DNA from: an uncultured Pseudomonadales bacterium | GTDB taxonomy: Bacteria; Pseudomonadota; Gammaproteobacteria; Pseudomonadales; Azotimanducaceae | Assembly: GCA_958296165.1 (NCBI GenBank) | Contig: OY282447.1 | Coordinates: 620,001-684,000 of the forward strand | Reading direction: 5' to 3' | Length of the DNA stretch: 64,000 nucleotides | Part shown: positions 16,901 through 25,128 of the stretch, in pieces | Layout of the letters: each line of letters begins with the position of its first letter | Numbering within the stretch: position 1 is the stretch's first letter | Notes under the pieces: model-generated | Seen by the model: the letters and a program-made list of their open reading frames with translations, nothing else | Databases searched by the model: none | What the model was told of the DNA's origin: nothing | Position numbers and translations under genes: made by a program

Positions 16901-17665
16901 TCAATTCCCATTATTGGCACGCCTGCCGGCATCGGTCCACAGCTCCGAGAGCAAGGTGCCGCCGCCTTCTTGGACATCGCTGCCACCGCACACTTCTGCC
17001 ACATCGTTGAGAAGCGTGCGGTAGCCCTGCCGTCCGCAGTTAGGTTCACAAGCTGCCCGATGCATCGAAACGAAACGGGCCGCGCAACACACCCATTGGT
17101 GTTTTGGCGGACAAGCCCACCTCGCTCGTTCGAGAGTTTCTATGTCGCTGGGCGTGTAGGGGCAGAATAGCTGGAACTGGTTGGGCTGAAACTCGTTGGG
17201 CTTGAAGTCGCAACGTACCTGATAGGCGGTGCGCCCGTCAGGGTCCGACCAATTGAGTTCACGGATCGACGGATCGAACTGTGACGAATCCACCGTTGGT
17301 CGCTCGCACGCGCCAGGACCGAACTGGGACCGCGCCTCCCGACATGTGACCGCGAGTTCGACGTCGCGGGTAGTCGAGTTCACGACGACTAGGTAGGCGT
17401 CGTCGGTGCATCGAGCGCGCATCAGGAACCGCCCCTCGGCGTGTTGTTGCCTTCCCGTGCTGAACGCCTGCGACTGGCCAACGAACAGCTTTGGACACAT
17501 GGACGGATGCGCTACAAGATGTCGTCCCGCCACTCGTTGCGCATCCCTGAGCGTGAATGCGATCTCTTCCTGCTCCGCCTCAGCTTCGTTGGCGTGGACG
17601 GGCTCGTCACGACTGTCGAGTCCGCCAACCAAGACGATGAGGGCGATTTTCAGTCTGGGTTTCAT
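16901..17665 (-). CDS. Hypothetical Cys-rich, possibly secreted protein
   Basis: 254 residues, no family recognised. The first 15 residues (MKPRLKIALIVLVGG) look like a short signal or anchor segment. The body holds about a dozen cysteines, including the CC pair in HQWVCCAARF and CEPNCGRQG, suggesting disulfides in the periplasm. The start ATG 17665 has no strong ribosome site. It belongs to the mosaic region between two operons. Confidence 0.5.
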   Translation of the reverse strand: MKPRLKIALIVLVGGLDSRDEPVHANEAEAEQEEIAFTLRDAQRVAGRHLVAHPSMCPKLFVGQSQAFSTGRQQHAEGRFLMRARCTDDAYLVVVNSTTRDVELAVTCREARSQFGPGACERPTVDSSQFDPSIRELNWSDPDGRTAYQVRCDFKPNEFQPNQFQLFCPYTPSDIETLERARWACPPKHQWVCCAARFVSMHRAACEPNCGRQGYRTLLNDVAEVCGGSDVQEGGGTLLSELWTDAGRRANNGN

Positions 17666-17838
17666 GCGCGAGGTTCATCTTCGGTCGCATCAAGCGTACT
17701 CAGTTGCGTGCGGGAGTCAAACTGACACACACTTCTCGGAACGGACGTCCAAGGCGGCGTCGGTGCGGAAGTAGTGGTGGAGTCGGGTCTGCAACCGGCT
17801 GAGCGGGCACGCCTGTACGCGTAAACCAGGAATCGGCG

Positions 17839-18996
17839 TCAAGCGGCGTTCGCCAGCGCCACCATTGCCGGCAGCGTTATGGCTTCCACGCCCTTGCCAA
17901 GCGGAAAGCTCTCCGCGCCAGCATGAACGACGAACTTGCGCGTGGGGCGCAGGTCTTCGCACGCGCTGTAGAAGCCTTTGGAGACCTTCGGCGCCGTGCT
18001 GCGCTTGATCTCAATGGCCCACAGTTCGCCAGCGCCGAGATCCGCCACCAAGTCCGCCTCCGCGCCGCCGCTCGTGCGGTAGTAGCCACACGATGCCCGC
18101 TTCGGCAGGGCACCGACCACGTTCTCGATCACGAATCCTTCCCAGCTGCCGCCCACTACCGGGTGGCCGAGCAGGGCGTCGGTTGTGCCGATGCCCAAGA
18201 GGGCGTGGCAGATGCCGCTATCGCGCACATATACCTTGGGCGCCTTTACCAAGCGCTTGCCCACGTTGCCGAGCCAAGGCGGCAACCGCCGCACCAGCAG
18301 CAGGTCTACCAACAGGTCGAGGTAGCGGCCGACCGTGACACCGCTTAAGTCCAAGCCTCGCGCCAGCGAAGCGGCATTGAAAGTCTGCCCCTGATTGTGC
18401 GCCAGCATGGTCCAGAATCGGCGCAGCGTCTCGGCCGGAATGCGCGGTCCAAGGCTTGGCACGTCGCGCTGCAAGTAGGTGCTCACAAACTCGAGCCGCC
18501 AGTCTAGGCTGCGCTCGTCGTCTTCTGCCAAGAAGCTCTCCGGAAAGCCGCCACGCAGCCAAAGACGATTTGCGGCTTCCGTCTCGTCGACGCTGAACGG
18601 GTGCAGTTCACACACCGCGACTCGACCCGCAAGGGTTTCGCTGGACTGCCGGAGCAGGTCGATGGAGGCGGAACCGAGCAGCAGGAATTGTCGGTAGCGC
18701 CGACCGGCACGGCGCCGCTCGTCGATGACACTGCGCAAGGCCGCAAACAGATTCGGCAAGCGCTGCACTTCGTCCAGGATGACGAGCCGATCGGCGTGCA
18801 AGCCGCAATAGCTCTCCACGTCGCTGAGCTTGGCGGCATCGCTTGGCCGTTCGAGATCCGCATAGACGGCGTTATCGGCGTCGCCGATGGCCCGCGCCAA
18901 GGTGGTTTTGCCGACTTGCCGCGGGCCAGTAAGGACGACAGCGGAGTTCGCGTTCAGAACGCGCTCGACGGTCTCGTGCAGATTTCGATGAATCAT
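17839..18996 (-). CDS. AAA_14 / DUF4143 ATP-binding protein
   Basis: 385 residues. Walker A is GPRQVGKTT (about 22-30) and Walker B is RLVILDEVQ. The sensor region LLLGSAS follows, and the C-terminal DUF4143 half contains HNQGQTFNAASLARGLDLSGVTVGRYLDLL (a winged-helix-like segment) and DLGAGELWAIEIKRS, a PD-(D/E)xK-like E-x-K. The family is frequent in mobile regions and its role is unknown. ATG 18996 lies just beside a 9-base inverted repeat. The gene diverges from a truncated methyltransferase. Confidence 0.88.
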   Translation of the reverse strand: MIHRNLHETVERVLNANSAVVLTGPRQVGKTTLARAIGDADNAVYADLERPSDAAKLSDVESYCGLHADRLVILDEVQRLPNLFAALRSVIDERRRAGRRYRQFLLLGSASIDLLRQSSETLAGRVAVCELHPFSVDETEAANRLWLRGGFPESFLAEDDERSLDWRLEFVSTYLQRDVPSLGPRIPAETLRRFWTMLAHNQGQTFNAASLARGLDLSGVTVGRYLDLLVDLLLVRRLPPWLGNVGKRLVKAPKVYVRDSGICHALLGIGTTDALLGHPVVGGSWEGFVIENVVGALPKRASCGYYRTSGGAEADLVADLGAGELWAIEIKRSTAPKVSKGFYSACEDLRPTRKFVVHAGAESFPLGKGVEAITLPAMVALANAA

Positions 18997-18998
18997 CC

Positions 18999-19032
18999 AT
19001 GCAAATCTAATACATCGTGGCGGATTTGCATA
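18999..19032. promoter_or_regulatory. Inverted repeat at the AAA_14 promoter (putative operator)
   Basis: ATGCAAATC at 18999-19007 and GATTTGCAT at 19023-19031 are exact inverted arms with a 15-base spacer. The spacer plus right arm is nearly repeated at 19904-19930 (24 of 27 positions with one gap). The position, right at the start codon of the AAA_14 gene, fits an operator or promoter element. Confidence 0.6.
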
Positions 19033-19093
19033 GTTGAAGGTTCTCCGCCAGAGCCGCAAACTAGCCGCCGATTGTTCGGGTCCATGTCCACCG

Positions 19094-19550
19094 ATGCTGT
19101 TGGCGGCGGTTGAAGCCTATTTCAAGGAGCTGACGCGGGTGGTCGCGTCTGGCGGTGCCACCGGCGAGCGTTCCGGCTACGTGCCGCTGGCCAACCTTCT
19201 CAATGCCATCGGCGCTACGTTGAAGCCCAAGGTGTTCTGCGTCGGCGAGCTGGCGAACCAAGGCGCCGGCCATCCCGATTTCGGCCTGTATGCGGCTCGG
19301 CAGGTTAAGGCGGGCCGTGTGCGTGACGAGCAGTTGCCGGAACGTGGCGTCGTTGAGGCCAAGCCGATAGAGAACGATGCCTGGCTCACCGCAGCGAGCG
19401 ACCAAGTGAGCCGCTACTCGGGCCGCTATCGACTGGTACTGGTGACGAACTTCCGGGATTTCGTGCTGATGGGCGAAAATGCCCAGGCCGCGTGAGCAAG
19501 CTGGAGACATTCCCATTGCGCCTCCATGCGTCTTCGCGGGTTCGCCTCAA
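19094..19550 (+). pseudogene. Truncated N-terminal fragment of a restriction-modification N6-adenine methyltransferase
   Basis: From ATG 19094 the reading starts MLLAAVEAYFKELTRVV and matches the N-terminal region of type ISP-like or N6-adenine methyltransferase/restriction fusion proteins: LLNAIGATLKPKVFC, GAGHPDFGLYAARQ, ERGVVEAKP (a D/E-x-K nuclease-like motif) and SGRYRLVLVTNFRDFVL. A stop occurs at 19495, but the next expected residues, SKLETFPLR, continue in another frame from 19492. After about 19550 similarity stops, so more than 80 percent of the gene is missing. It is a frameshifted, truncated relic. Confidence 0.7.
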
Positions 19551-20036
19551 TCGGCGTATGCGAGCCACGGGCCTAGGTCGGCCTGGACGGCATCGCAGAT
19601 CCGTACCGCACATGTGTGCGGACGCGCTCACCGAGCGGTTGGCGAGCGCATGGGGCAGCTGCTTGCGGTCTCGCAACTAGGCGGGTACTGTCTAGTCGTC
19701 GTCGGAGATGCGGATCTTCGGTGAGGCGTCCGCACACGGCCTGTTCCGTGATAGTCCGCGCATCTGGGCAAGTGCAGGCTCCTGCCCTTCACCGGCGACG
19801 ATATAAGCAGGTAGCCCCGCCGCTGCCGATTGATGCTCCGGTGCGGCCCTTCTCCTTGTGTGCGCCGTAAGCGCCCTGTCGTAGCTGAGGGGTTTCGCCT
19901 CGGCTAATACATCGTAGGCGAACTTGCATACCGGCGGTGCCACGGCGAACGTCCGCATGTGCCCCGCAAGCCCATGAAGCTGGCTCAATAAGAAACGGTG
20001 GAGCCTTTCAGAGAGTCTCTGATTCGGTAACCGCCG
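19551..20036. other. Gene-poor stretch with a second copy of the AAA_14 upstream motif
   Basis: No supported gene. The only recognisable element is 19904-19930, where CTAATACATCGT followed by GGCG and TTGCATA nearly repeats 19007-19032, upstream of the AAA_14 gene. Here no AAA_14 gene follows it, so it may be the stub of a lost copy. Confidence 0.55.
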
Positions 20037-20258
20037 TCACGCGGCATCCACGTCCACTTCCACTTGCACGATGTCGCAAAGCGGCGGCGGCACTGGCAGG
20101 CCCTCCGCCCGCAGCCCTTCGACGTGGAACGCAATCGCTTCATCGAGCAAGCGCAGCGTCTGCTCCCGATCCTCGCCAACCGCGATGCAGCCCGGCAGGT
20201 CGGGAACGAACGCCCCGTAGCTCGACTCGCCCTTCTCCACAATCACCGTGTATTTCAT
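20037..20258 (-). CDS. hicB: HicB family antitoxin
   Basis: 73 residues. The start MKYTVIVEKGESSYGAFVPDLPGC and the following VGEDREQTLRLLDEAIAFHVEGLRAEG are the standard partial RNase H-fold of HicB antitoxins. It lacks the C-terminal DNA-binding extension of longer HicB proteins, which is normal for this short class. ATG 20258 follows a GAGAAGAG site. Directly upstream lies a damaged hicA, so the antitoxin no longer has a working local toxin. Confidence 0.88.
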   Translation of the reverse strand: MKYTVIVEKGESSYGAFVPDLPGCIAVGEDREQTLRLLDEAIAFHVEGLRAEGLPVPPPLCDIVQVEVDVDAA

Positions 20259-20261
20259 GGC

Positions 20262-20440
20262 TCTTCTCTCGGCTGTTTGAGGTCTGCCTGCTGAGCACGC
20301 TGTTCCAAGTGCCTGGCGGCTCGTCGATACCCGCCGTTCCCGTGACCGTTTCCGGCTTGACGGGATGCTTGAACTGCCGGGGCTGCCTCGCGTTCTCACT
20401 TGAATCCAGCCATTACGAACACGCCCGTCGCCTCGGCGTT
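20262..20440 (-). pseudogene. hicA: hicA toxin remnant, frameshifted
   Basis: Upstream of hicB the minus strand encodes, in one frame, NGWIQVRTRGS (from about 20420) and then, in the next frame, PRQFKHPVKPETVT and GTWNSVL, which together reproduce the HicA core (GW-x-x-VR-x-RGSH-x-QF-x-HP). The shift is near 20385. The catalytic histidine normally following RGS is also changed (RGSP). The N-terminus is unclear. This is a broken double-stranded-RNA-binding-domain toxin. Confidence 0.72.
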
Positions 20441-20471
20441 GGCGCCGACAGGACCCAAAGTAGCACTCCGG

Positions 20472-22334
20472 TCAGTCATCGGTCAGATCGGTGGAGCGGA
20501 TTTCGAGGCCGTTCCTTGCAAGGAGATAGCTGCGTCCCGCTTGCAGATCGGGCCATTGCCGCGTGGTTCCGTCCGGCCAGCGCACCGCTACGGCGTCAAT
20601 GCGATCCTCCCGTCCAACTCCGCCAATGCCGAAGGTCACCGGCAGTTCCACCTGCGAGAGATAGCTGCGCGTGGGCATCACCATTCTTGTTTGCACTGTG
20701 CCACCTGCGCTCAAACTCAACGTCGCGCCGATTGCGCTGCGGTTGGGCGGCTCGCCCACGATCTGGAAGCGCACCCAAGCGTTCCCGTCTGCGCGGTCGT
20801 TGCGCAACAGCCTTGCCGCGCCGCCGGCCTGCGTAATGGCCAAGTCGAGATCGCCATCGCCATCGACGTCCGCGTAGGCGGCGCCTCGCCCCACCATCGG
20901 CACGGCCAAGTCGTCCGTCTGCTCGGCTGGCGCGTAGCGGCGTCCGCACGGCGCACCGCAGTTCCAGAACAGCTGCGCTGGCTGGGCGTAGCTTTGGCTC
21001 GCCTGCACGCGCCCGATCTCCGGTTCCACATGGCCGTTGGCGGCGAGCATGTCCAAGCGGCCATCCAAGTCCACGTCCAGGAACGCGAGGCCGAAGGTGA
21101 GGCTGCGGCGGCTTGGGGCGCCGATGCCGGCGACGATTGCGTCGTCGCTGAACACCTGCTCGCCCGGCCGCGCGACGTAGAAAGAGGACATTTCGTTGGC
21201 GAAGTTGCCGATTGCGACGGCAAGCGCGTCGTCGTTGGCGTAGTGGGCGGCATCGATGCCCATGGCGCCGGTGGCACTGCCGGTGGGGTCGAACGCGAAG
21301 CCAGCGTCGATGCCCGTTTCCTCGAACGTGCCATCGTGTTGGTTCACGAACAGGAAGTTGCGCACGGTGTCGTTGGCAACCGCGATGTCCAGCCAACCGT
21401 CGCCGTTTACGTCGAGCGGACGCACGGCGAGCGCCTTGCCCATCGCTAAGCCGGTGGCAGGATGCGCCACTTGGATGCCGGCCGCCAACGAGACGTCCTC
21501 GAACGCGCCGTCGTCGTTGCGGTATAGGTAGGAGTGGGTGCCGGGGAAGTCGGTGGGCGGGCCGTAGGCGCGGCCGATGCCGGTGAGGCGGAAGTCCACG
21601 GCCCGATCGATGGCCGGCGACCAAGCGACGTAGTTGCACACGAACAGATCCAAGTCGCCGTCGCCGTCGTAGTCGAAAAAAGCAGCGCTGGTGCTCCAGG
21701 CGTCTTCCGCGCCGGCCACGCCAGCGGCGGCGGTCACGTCCACGAAACGCTCGCCAGTCATGTTGCGCAGTAGGCGATTGGCACCTACGGCCGTGACGAG
21801 GACGTCTACGAAGCCGTCGCCATCGTAGTCGCCCACCGCCACGCCCATGCCGTACAAATGCAACGCCATGCCGGTGGCGGCGGAGACGTCGTCGAACGTC
21901 CCGTCGCCGCGATTTCGGTACAGCCGCGAGGTCGCGTTCGCTGCGTCTTCCCGCCACGGCCACCGTCTTGAATTGACGAGCAGCAGATCCTGGTCGCCAT
22001 CGTTGTCGTAGTCGAAGAACGCGACGCCGCCGCCCATCGTCTCCGGCAGCAGGCGCTCGCCGTAGGCGCCGCTTTCGTGGACGAAGTCGATGCCCGCTTC
22101 GGCGGTGATGTCGGTGAAAGGCAGCGGCGGCACAACGCCAGCTACATCAACCGCACGGCTCGGCCCCGCAACTTCGCCGCCGGCTTCGAGTTCCTGAACG
22201 GCGGGGGCGTCGCGCAGCAGAATGGCCGCCGCCACCGCCACACCGACGGCGCCGAACACGGCGAAAGACCACCACAACGCCCGGCGAATGCGTTCTTCAC
22301 CAGAGCGCTGCGAGTCGGGTGCTGCGTCACTCAC
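20472..22334 (-). CDS. CRTAC1-type FG-GAP/VCBS repeat protein with ASPIC/UnbV domain
   Basis: 620 residues. An N-terminal membrane anchor (ALWWSFAVFGAVGVAVAAAILL) is followed by repeated beta-propeller blades, each with a calcium-binding DxDxDG-like loop: DYDNDGDQD, DYDGDGFVD, DYDGDGDLD, DVNGDGWLD, DVDLDGRLD and DVDGDGDLD. The C-terminal 80 residues (NRSAIGATLSL onward, with VAVRWPDGTT) form an ASPIC/UnbV domain. The predicted location is periplasmic, membrane-tethered. The GTG start overlaps the end of the pentahaem cytochrome gene by eight bases (GTGAGTGA), so translation is coupled. It probably works with the two upstream proteins; the activity is unknown. Confidence 0.88.
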   Translation of the reverse strand: MSDAAPDSQRSGEERIRRALWWSFAVFGAVGVAVAAAILLRDAPAVQELEAGGEVAGPSRAVDVAGVVPPLPFTDITAEAGIDFVHESGAYGERLLPETMGGGVAFFDYDNDGDQDLLLVNSRRWPWREDAANATSRLYRNRGDGTFDDVSAATGMALHLYGMGVAVGDYDGDGFVDVLVTAVGANRLLRNMTGERFVDVTAAAGVAGAEDAWSTSAAFFDYDGDGDLDLFVCNYVAWSPAIDRAVDFRLTGIGRAYGPPTDFPGTHSYLYRNDDGAFEDVSLAAGIQVAHPATGLAMGKALAVRPLDVNGDGWLDIAVANDTVRNFLFVNQHDGTFEETGIDAGFAFDPTGSATGAMGIDAAHYANDDALAVAIGNFANEMSSFYVARPGEQVFSDDAIVAGIGAPSRRSLTFGLAFLDVDLDGRLDMLAANGHVEPEIGRVQASQSYAQPAQLFWNCGAPCGRRYAPAEQTDDLAVPMVGRGAAYADVDGDGDLDLAITQAGGAARLLRNDRADGNAWVRFQIVGEPPNRSAIGATLSLSAGGTVQTRMVMPTRSYLSQVELPVTFGIGGVGREDRIDAVAVRWPDGTTRQWPDLQAGRSYLLARNGLEIRSTDLTDD

Positions 22335-25101
22335 CGGGCAACCCGTACGCGCCGACACGTTGCAGGTCGTACACGACCACGGCTTCGGCCGCGTGGTTCG
22401 CGGCGGGGTCGCGGGCGCGCGCCAGTGCCACGGCACGGTCGAGAGCGTTGTCGTCCGGGCGATACCGGTCGTGCGCTTGGCGGTGGCCTTGCTCGTCCTC
22501 CGCATTGCCGAGCCGCGCATGGACTTGTGCGAGGCCGTAGTGGGCGGCGGCGTTTTCCGGGTCTTCCTGCAACGCTGCGGCGAAGCTCTCTGCGGCTGCG
22601 TTCAGCCATTGCTCACGAGCGCCGGGCGCAGGTGCGAGTTTGGCCCGTTCAAACAGAGCGCTGCCTAGCGCGTTCAGCAGCCGGTAGTCGCGGGAGAAGT
22701 CGAAGCCGCGCCGCCGCGCTTCGGCAAAGCGGGTGTCCTTCAGCCTCGTCAGCACATCGATGGCGGCATCGAACGCGCCGTTTTGCATGTCCACCTGGGC
22801 GCCGAACCACGCCACGGACCAAGGATGGGCACCGCCCGCCGCTGCCCTGCGCAGCGCATCGGCCGCTTCGTCCAAACGGCCTTCGCGGATCAACACGCGC
22901 GCCAGATTGAGGTCGCCATCGGCGCGGCCCAGCGCGGCTACGCTGCGAAAGGCCGCCTCCGCCTGTTTCAGGGCGCCCCGCTCCGGCTTGCGCAGAAGGC
23001 CGATGCCATAGTCGTTCCAGCGCTCCCAAGCAGGAATCTCCGGCGGCGCGGCTGCTTCCGCCGCCCCTGCTCGCGCCGCTCCCACTTCCGCCTCCACGAC
23101 CGGAAACGTCACGCTGTCCGCGGCGATGGTCACCACGGGCAACGTGTTGCTTGCGGATTCGTCGCCGCCGAAATGGCGCAGGTAGGTGGTATCGAACTTG
23201 CGATAGCGCAAGCGCACGGTGAGCGCGAGCGGCGCGTCCAAATCGGCCGGCGTGCGCAGCGCGAAGTGTACGGTGCTCGCGGCGCCGGGCGGAATCTGGT
23301 GGTTGTAGAGCGGCGTGAAGATGTCCTCGGCGTTGCGCCTGTCGATGCGGTTGCCGTCGCGGTCGAGGACGTAGGCGTTCACGAAGTGCGACCAGGGATC
23401 CACCACGCCGTCTGCGGCCATGCCGCCGCTCTTGCCGAGTACGCGGCCGGCGGTGGTCGCCGTGACTTCCAGCCACACTTGGTTGGAGTCGGCGGTGCCC
23501 TCGGTGAACAGATGGCCGAGGGTCAGCGTGCGCAGCACAATGTCGAACACGTAGTCCGCCTGCGGGCGCAGCGCTGGCAGTTGCGGGCGTAGCGGCGCGA
23601 CGGTCGGCGCGTCGATGTCGGTGCCTTCGTGAAGGGCGAAGATGTCCACTCGCAAAGCGCCTTCGAGCATTTGCCGGTGCGCGGCTTCCACACGCTCCGG
23701 GAAACCAAGCAAGTGGCCGAGCGCCGTGTTCGCCGCCGCGAAACCGTGCCCATGCACGGTGAGCGCGCCGCTTGCGTCGTTGCGCCGGGCCGCGAAATCG
23801 TCCGAGGCAAGCAGCGGCATGTGGCAGCCGTTGCAGTTCCGCTGCGCCTCCGGCGGGTAGTAGAAGCTCGCGACGCCGTGCCCGGAAACGCCGCTCAGCA
23901 AGAACGAATCGTAGTGGTTCTGGCCACGCAGCCAGCGATAGCGGTTCAGCGCTTCCGGCAGGTGTACCTTGTGGCATGTGCCGCAGAACTCCGCGCTCTT
24001 GTGCAACGGCTTCAGGAAGGAGCTCTTGTGCAGCGCTGGCTTCGCCTTGATGAGAAAGCCATTGATCCAGCGTAGCGCGGCGTTCTCCGCGAACGCGAAG
24101 GGATAGCGTTCGGGTGCGCCGATCAGATAGTCCGCATTGCCGCGCAAGCCCACCTCCTCAATGGCGTGGCAGGCCACGCAGCCGATGCCGGCGTGGGCGG
24201 TGGGATCGTTGTGCTCGTCGAAATCCACGTTGTCGAAACGGCCGCTGAACAGCGGCGCGGGGTCGTGGCAGCCGGCGCAGAATCGCGCCGCCTCCACGTT
24301 GCCGTCGCGGGCGAGCAGCATGCGCCGCGTTTCGCGCACCGAGAACGCATACGCCGGGTTGTTGAACGACGCGAAGCGATGGGCGCTGTACTGCCAATCC
24401 GCGTGTGCGGCGGCATGGCAGCTAGCACAGTCGTCGTCTCGCATGAAATGCTCTGGTTCGATGAATTGGCCAGCGACGGTGCGAGCGAGCGACGGCTCGA
24501 AAGTGGCCTCGCTGGGGGCAGTGGCGGCGGTGGTGGCGGTGGCGGCGGTGGAAGGGGGCGACGCAGACCAGATTCCAGCGCCGCCGATGACCACCGCGAG
24601 GGCGCCGATGCCAGCGCCCACCGCCCAGCGGATCGGTCGCCCCGCCAGGCGATGCAGCACGAACAGCCAGCAGGCCGCCAGCGGCGTTGCTACATGCGCC
24701 CAGTACGCCACCGAGCGCAAGGCCGGGTCGCGCAGTTCCAAGAGCGGCACGCCGCGCGTCAGAGCGATGCCGCTGCCAAGCAGCACGATCACGCAGGCGA
24801 ATAGGATCAACCCCAAGCGCACCGCCAAACGATTGGGCCGATGGATGGCGCGGCGCAGGTGCATGACGCCGTACACCAGCGCCGGCACGACGATCAGCAG
24901 GCCGAGCGCCAAGTGGGCGAGAAACATGGTTTGGTAAAGCGCATCCTCCAAGCTCTCGCCGCTCCACCACTGCCGCCAGGTGACGGCGCCCAGATAGGTC
25001 GAGTTGACGGTCAGCAGGGCGAACAGCGCGAGCACTGCCAAGAGCAGCTTCCGCATCCACGGCCCAACCACGGGCCTGGCGCGCCGGAGTTCGTCGCTCA
25101 T
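22327..25101 (-). CDS. Membrane-anchored pentahaem c-type cytochrome with TPR region
   Basis: 924 residues. The first 180 hold about five hydrophobic helices. Five CxxCH haem sites follow: CASCH (225-229), CAGCH (275-279), CVACH (308-312), CGTCH (373-377) and CNGCH (423-427). The region after the haems has a beta-rich part with VWLEVTATTAGRV and then TPR-like helical repeats from about 690 to the end (LNLARVLIREGRLDEAADALRRA; AAHYGLAQVHARLG). The haem domain should face the periplasm. The layout resembles cytochrome c554/NapC-like electron carriers fused to a scaffold. It lies 27 bases after the TPR/FG-GAP lipoprotein gene and overlaps the CRTAC1-type gene. Confidence 0.9.
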   Translation of the reverse strand: MSDELRRARPVVGPWMRKLLLAVLALFALLTVNSTYLGAVTWRQWWSGESLEDALYQTMFLAHLALGLLIVVPALVYGVMHLRRAIHRPNRLAVRLGLILFACVIVLLGSGIALTRGVPLLELRDPALRSVAYWAHVATPLAACWLFVLHRLAGRPIRWAVGAGIGALAVVIGGAGIWSASPPSTAATATTAATAPSEATFEPSLARTVAGQFIEPEHFMRDDDCASCHAAAHADWQYSAHRFASFNNPAYAFSVRETRRMLLARDGNVEAARFCAGCHDPAPLFSGRFDNVDFDEHNDPTAHAGIGCVACHAIEEVGLRGNADYLIGAPERYPFAFAENAALRWINGFLIKAKPALHKSSFLKPLHKSAEFCGTCHKVHLPEALNRYRWLRGQNHYDSFLLSGVSGHGVASFYYPPEAQRNCNGCHMPLLASDDFAARRNDASGALTVHGHGFAAANTALGHLLGFPERVEAAHRQMLEGALRVDIFALHEGTDIDAPTVAPLRPQLPALRPQADYVFDIVLRTLTLGHLFTEGTADSNQVWLEVTATTAGRVLGKSGGMAADGVVDPWSHFVNAYVLDRDGNRIDRRNAEDIFTPLYNHQIPPGAASTVHFALRTPADLDAPLALTVRLRYRKFDTTYLRHFGGDESASNTLPVVTIAADSVTFPVVEAEVGAARAGAAEAAAPPEIPAWERWNDYGIGLLRKPERGALKQAEAAFRSVAALGRADGDLNLARVLIREGRLDEAADALRRAAAGGAHPWSVAWFGAQVDMQNGAFDAAIDVLTRLKDTRFAEARRRGFDFSRDYRLLNALGSALFERAKLAPAPGAREQWLNAAAESFAAALQEDPENAAAHYGLAQVHARLGNAEDEQGHRQAHDRYRPDDNALDRAVALARARDPAANHAAEAVVVYDLQRVGAYGLPGE

Positions 25102-25128
25102 CGGTGGGCCGGCGCCAAGAGTGCGGGG

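Noticed and set aside
19692-19988. 98-codon minus-strand frame beside the motif copy at 19904-19930
   Set aside because: Its start resembles the AAA_14 upstream region only because of the repeated motif; the rest matches nothing.
20596-21963. 455-codon minus-strand frame inside the CRTAC1-type gene
   Set aside because: Shadow frame: dominated by Arg and Gly, with no family features; the CRTAC1 frame is clearly coding.
22649-23977. 442-codon frame inside the pentahaem cytochrome gene
   Set aside because: Shadow frame; the five CxxCH motifs lie in the other frame.
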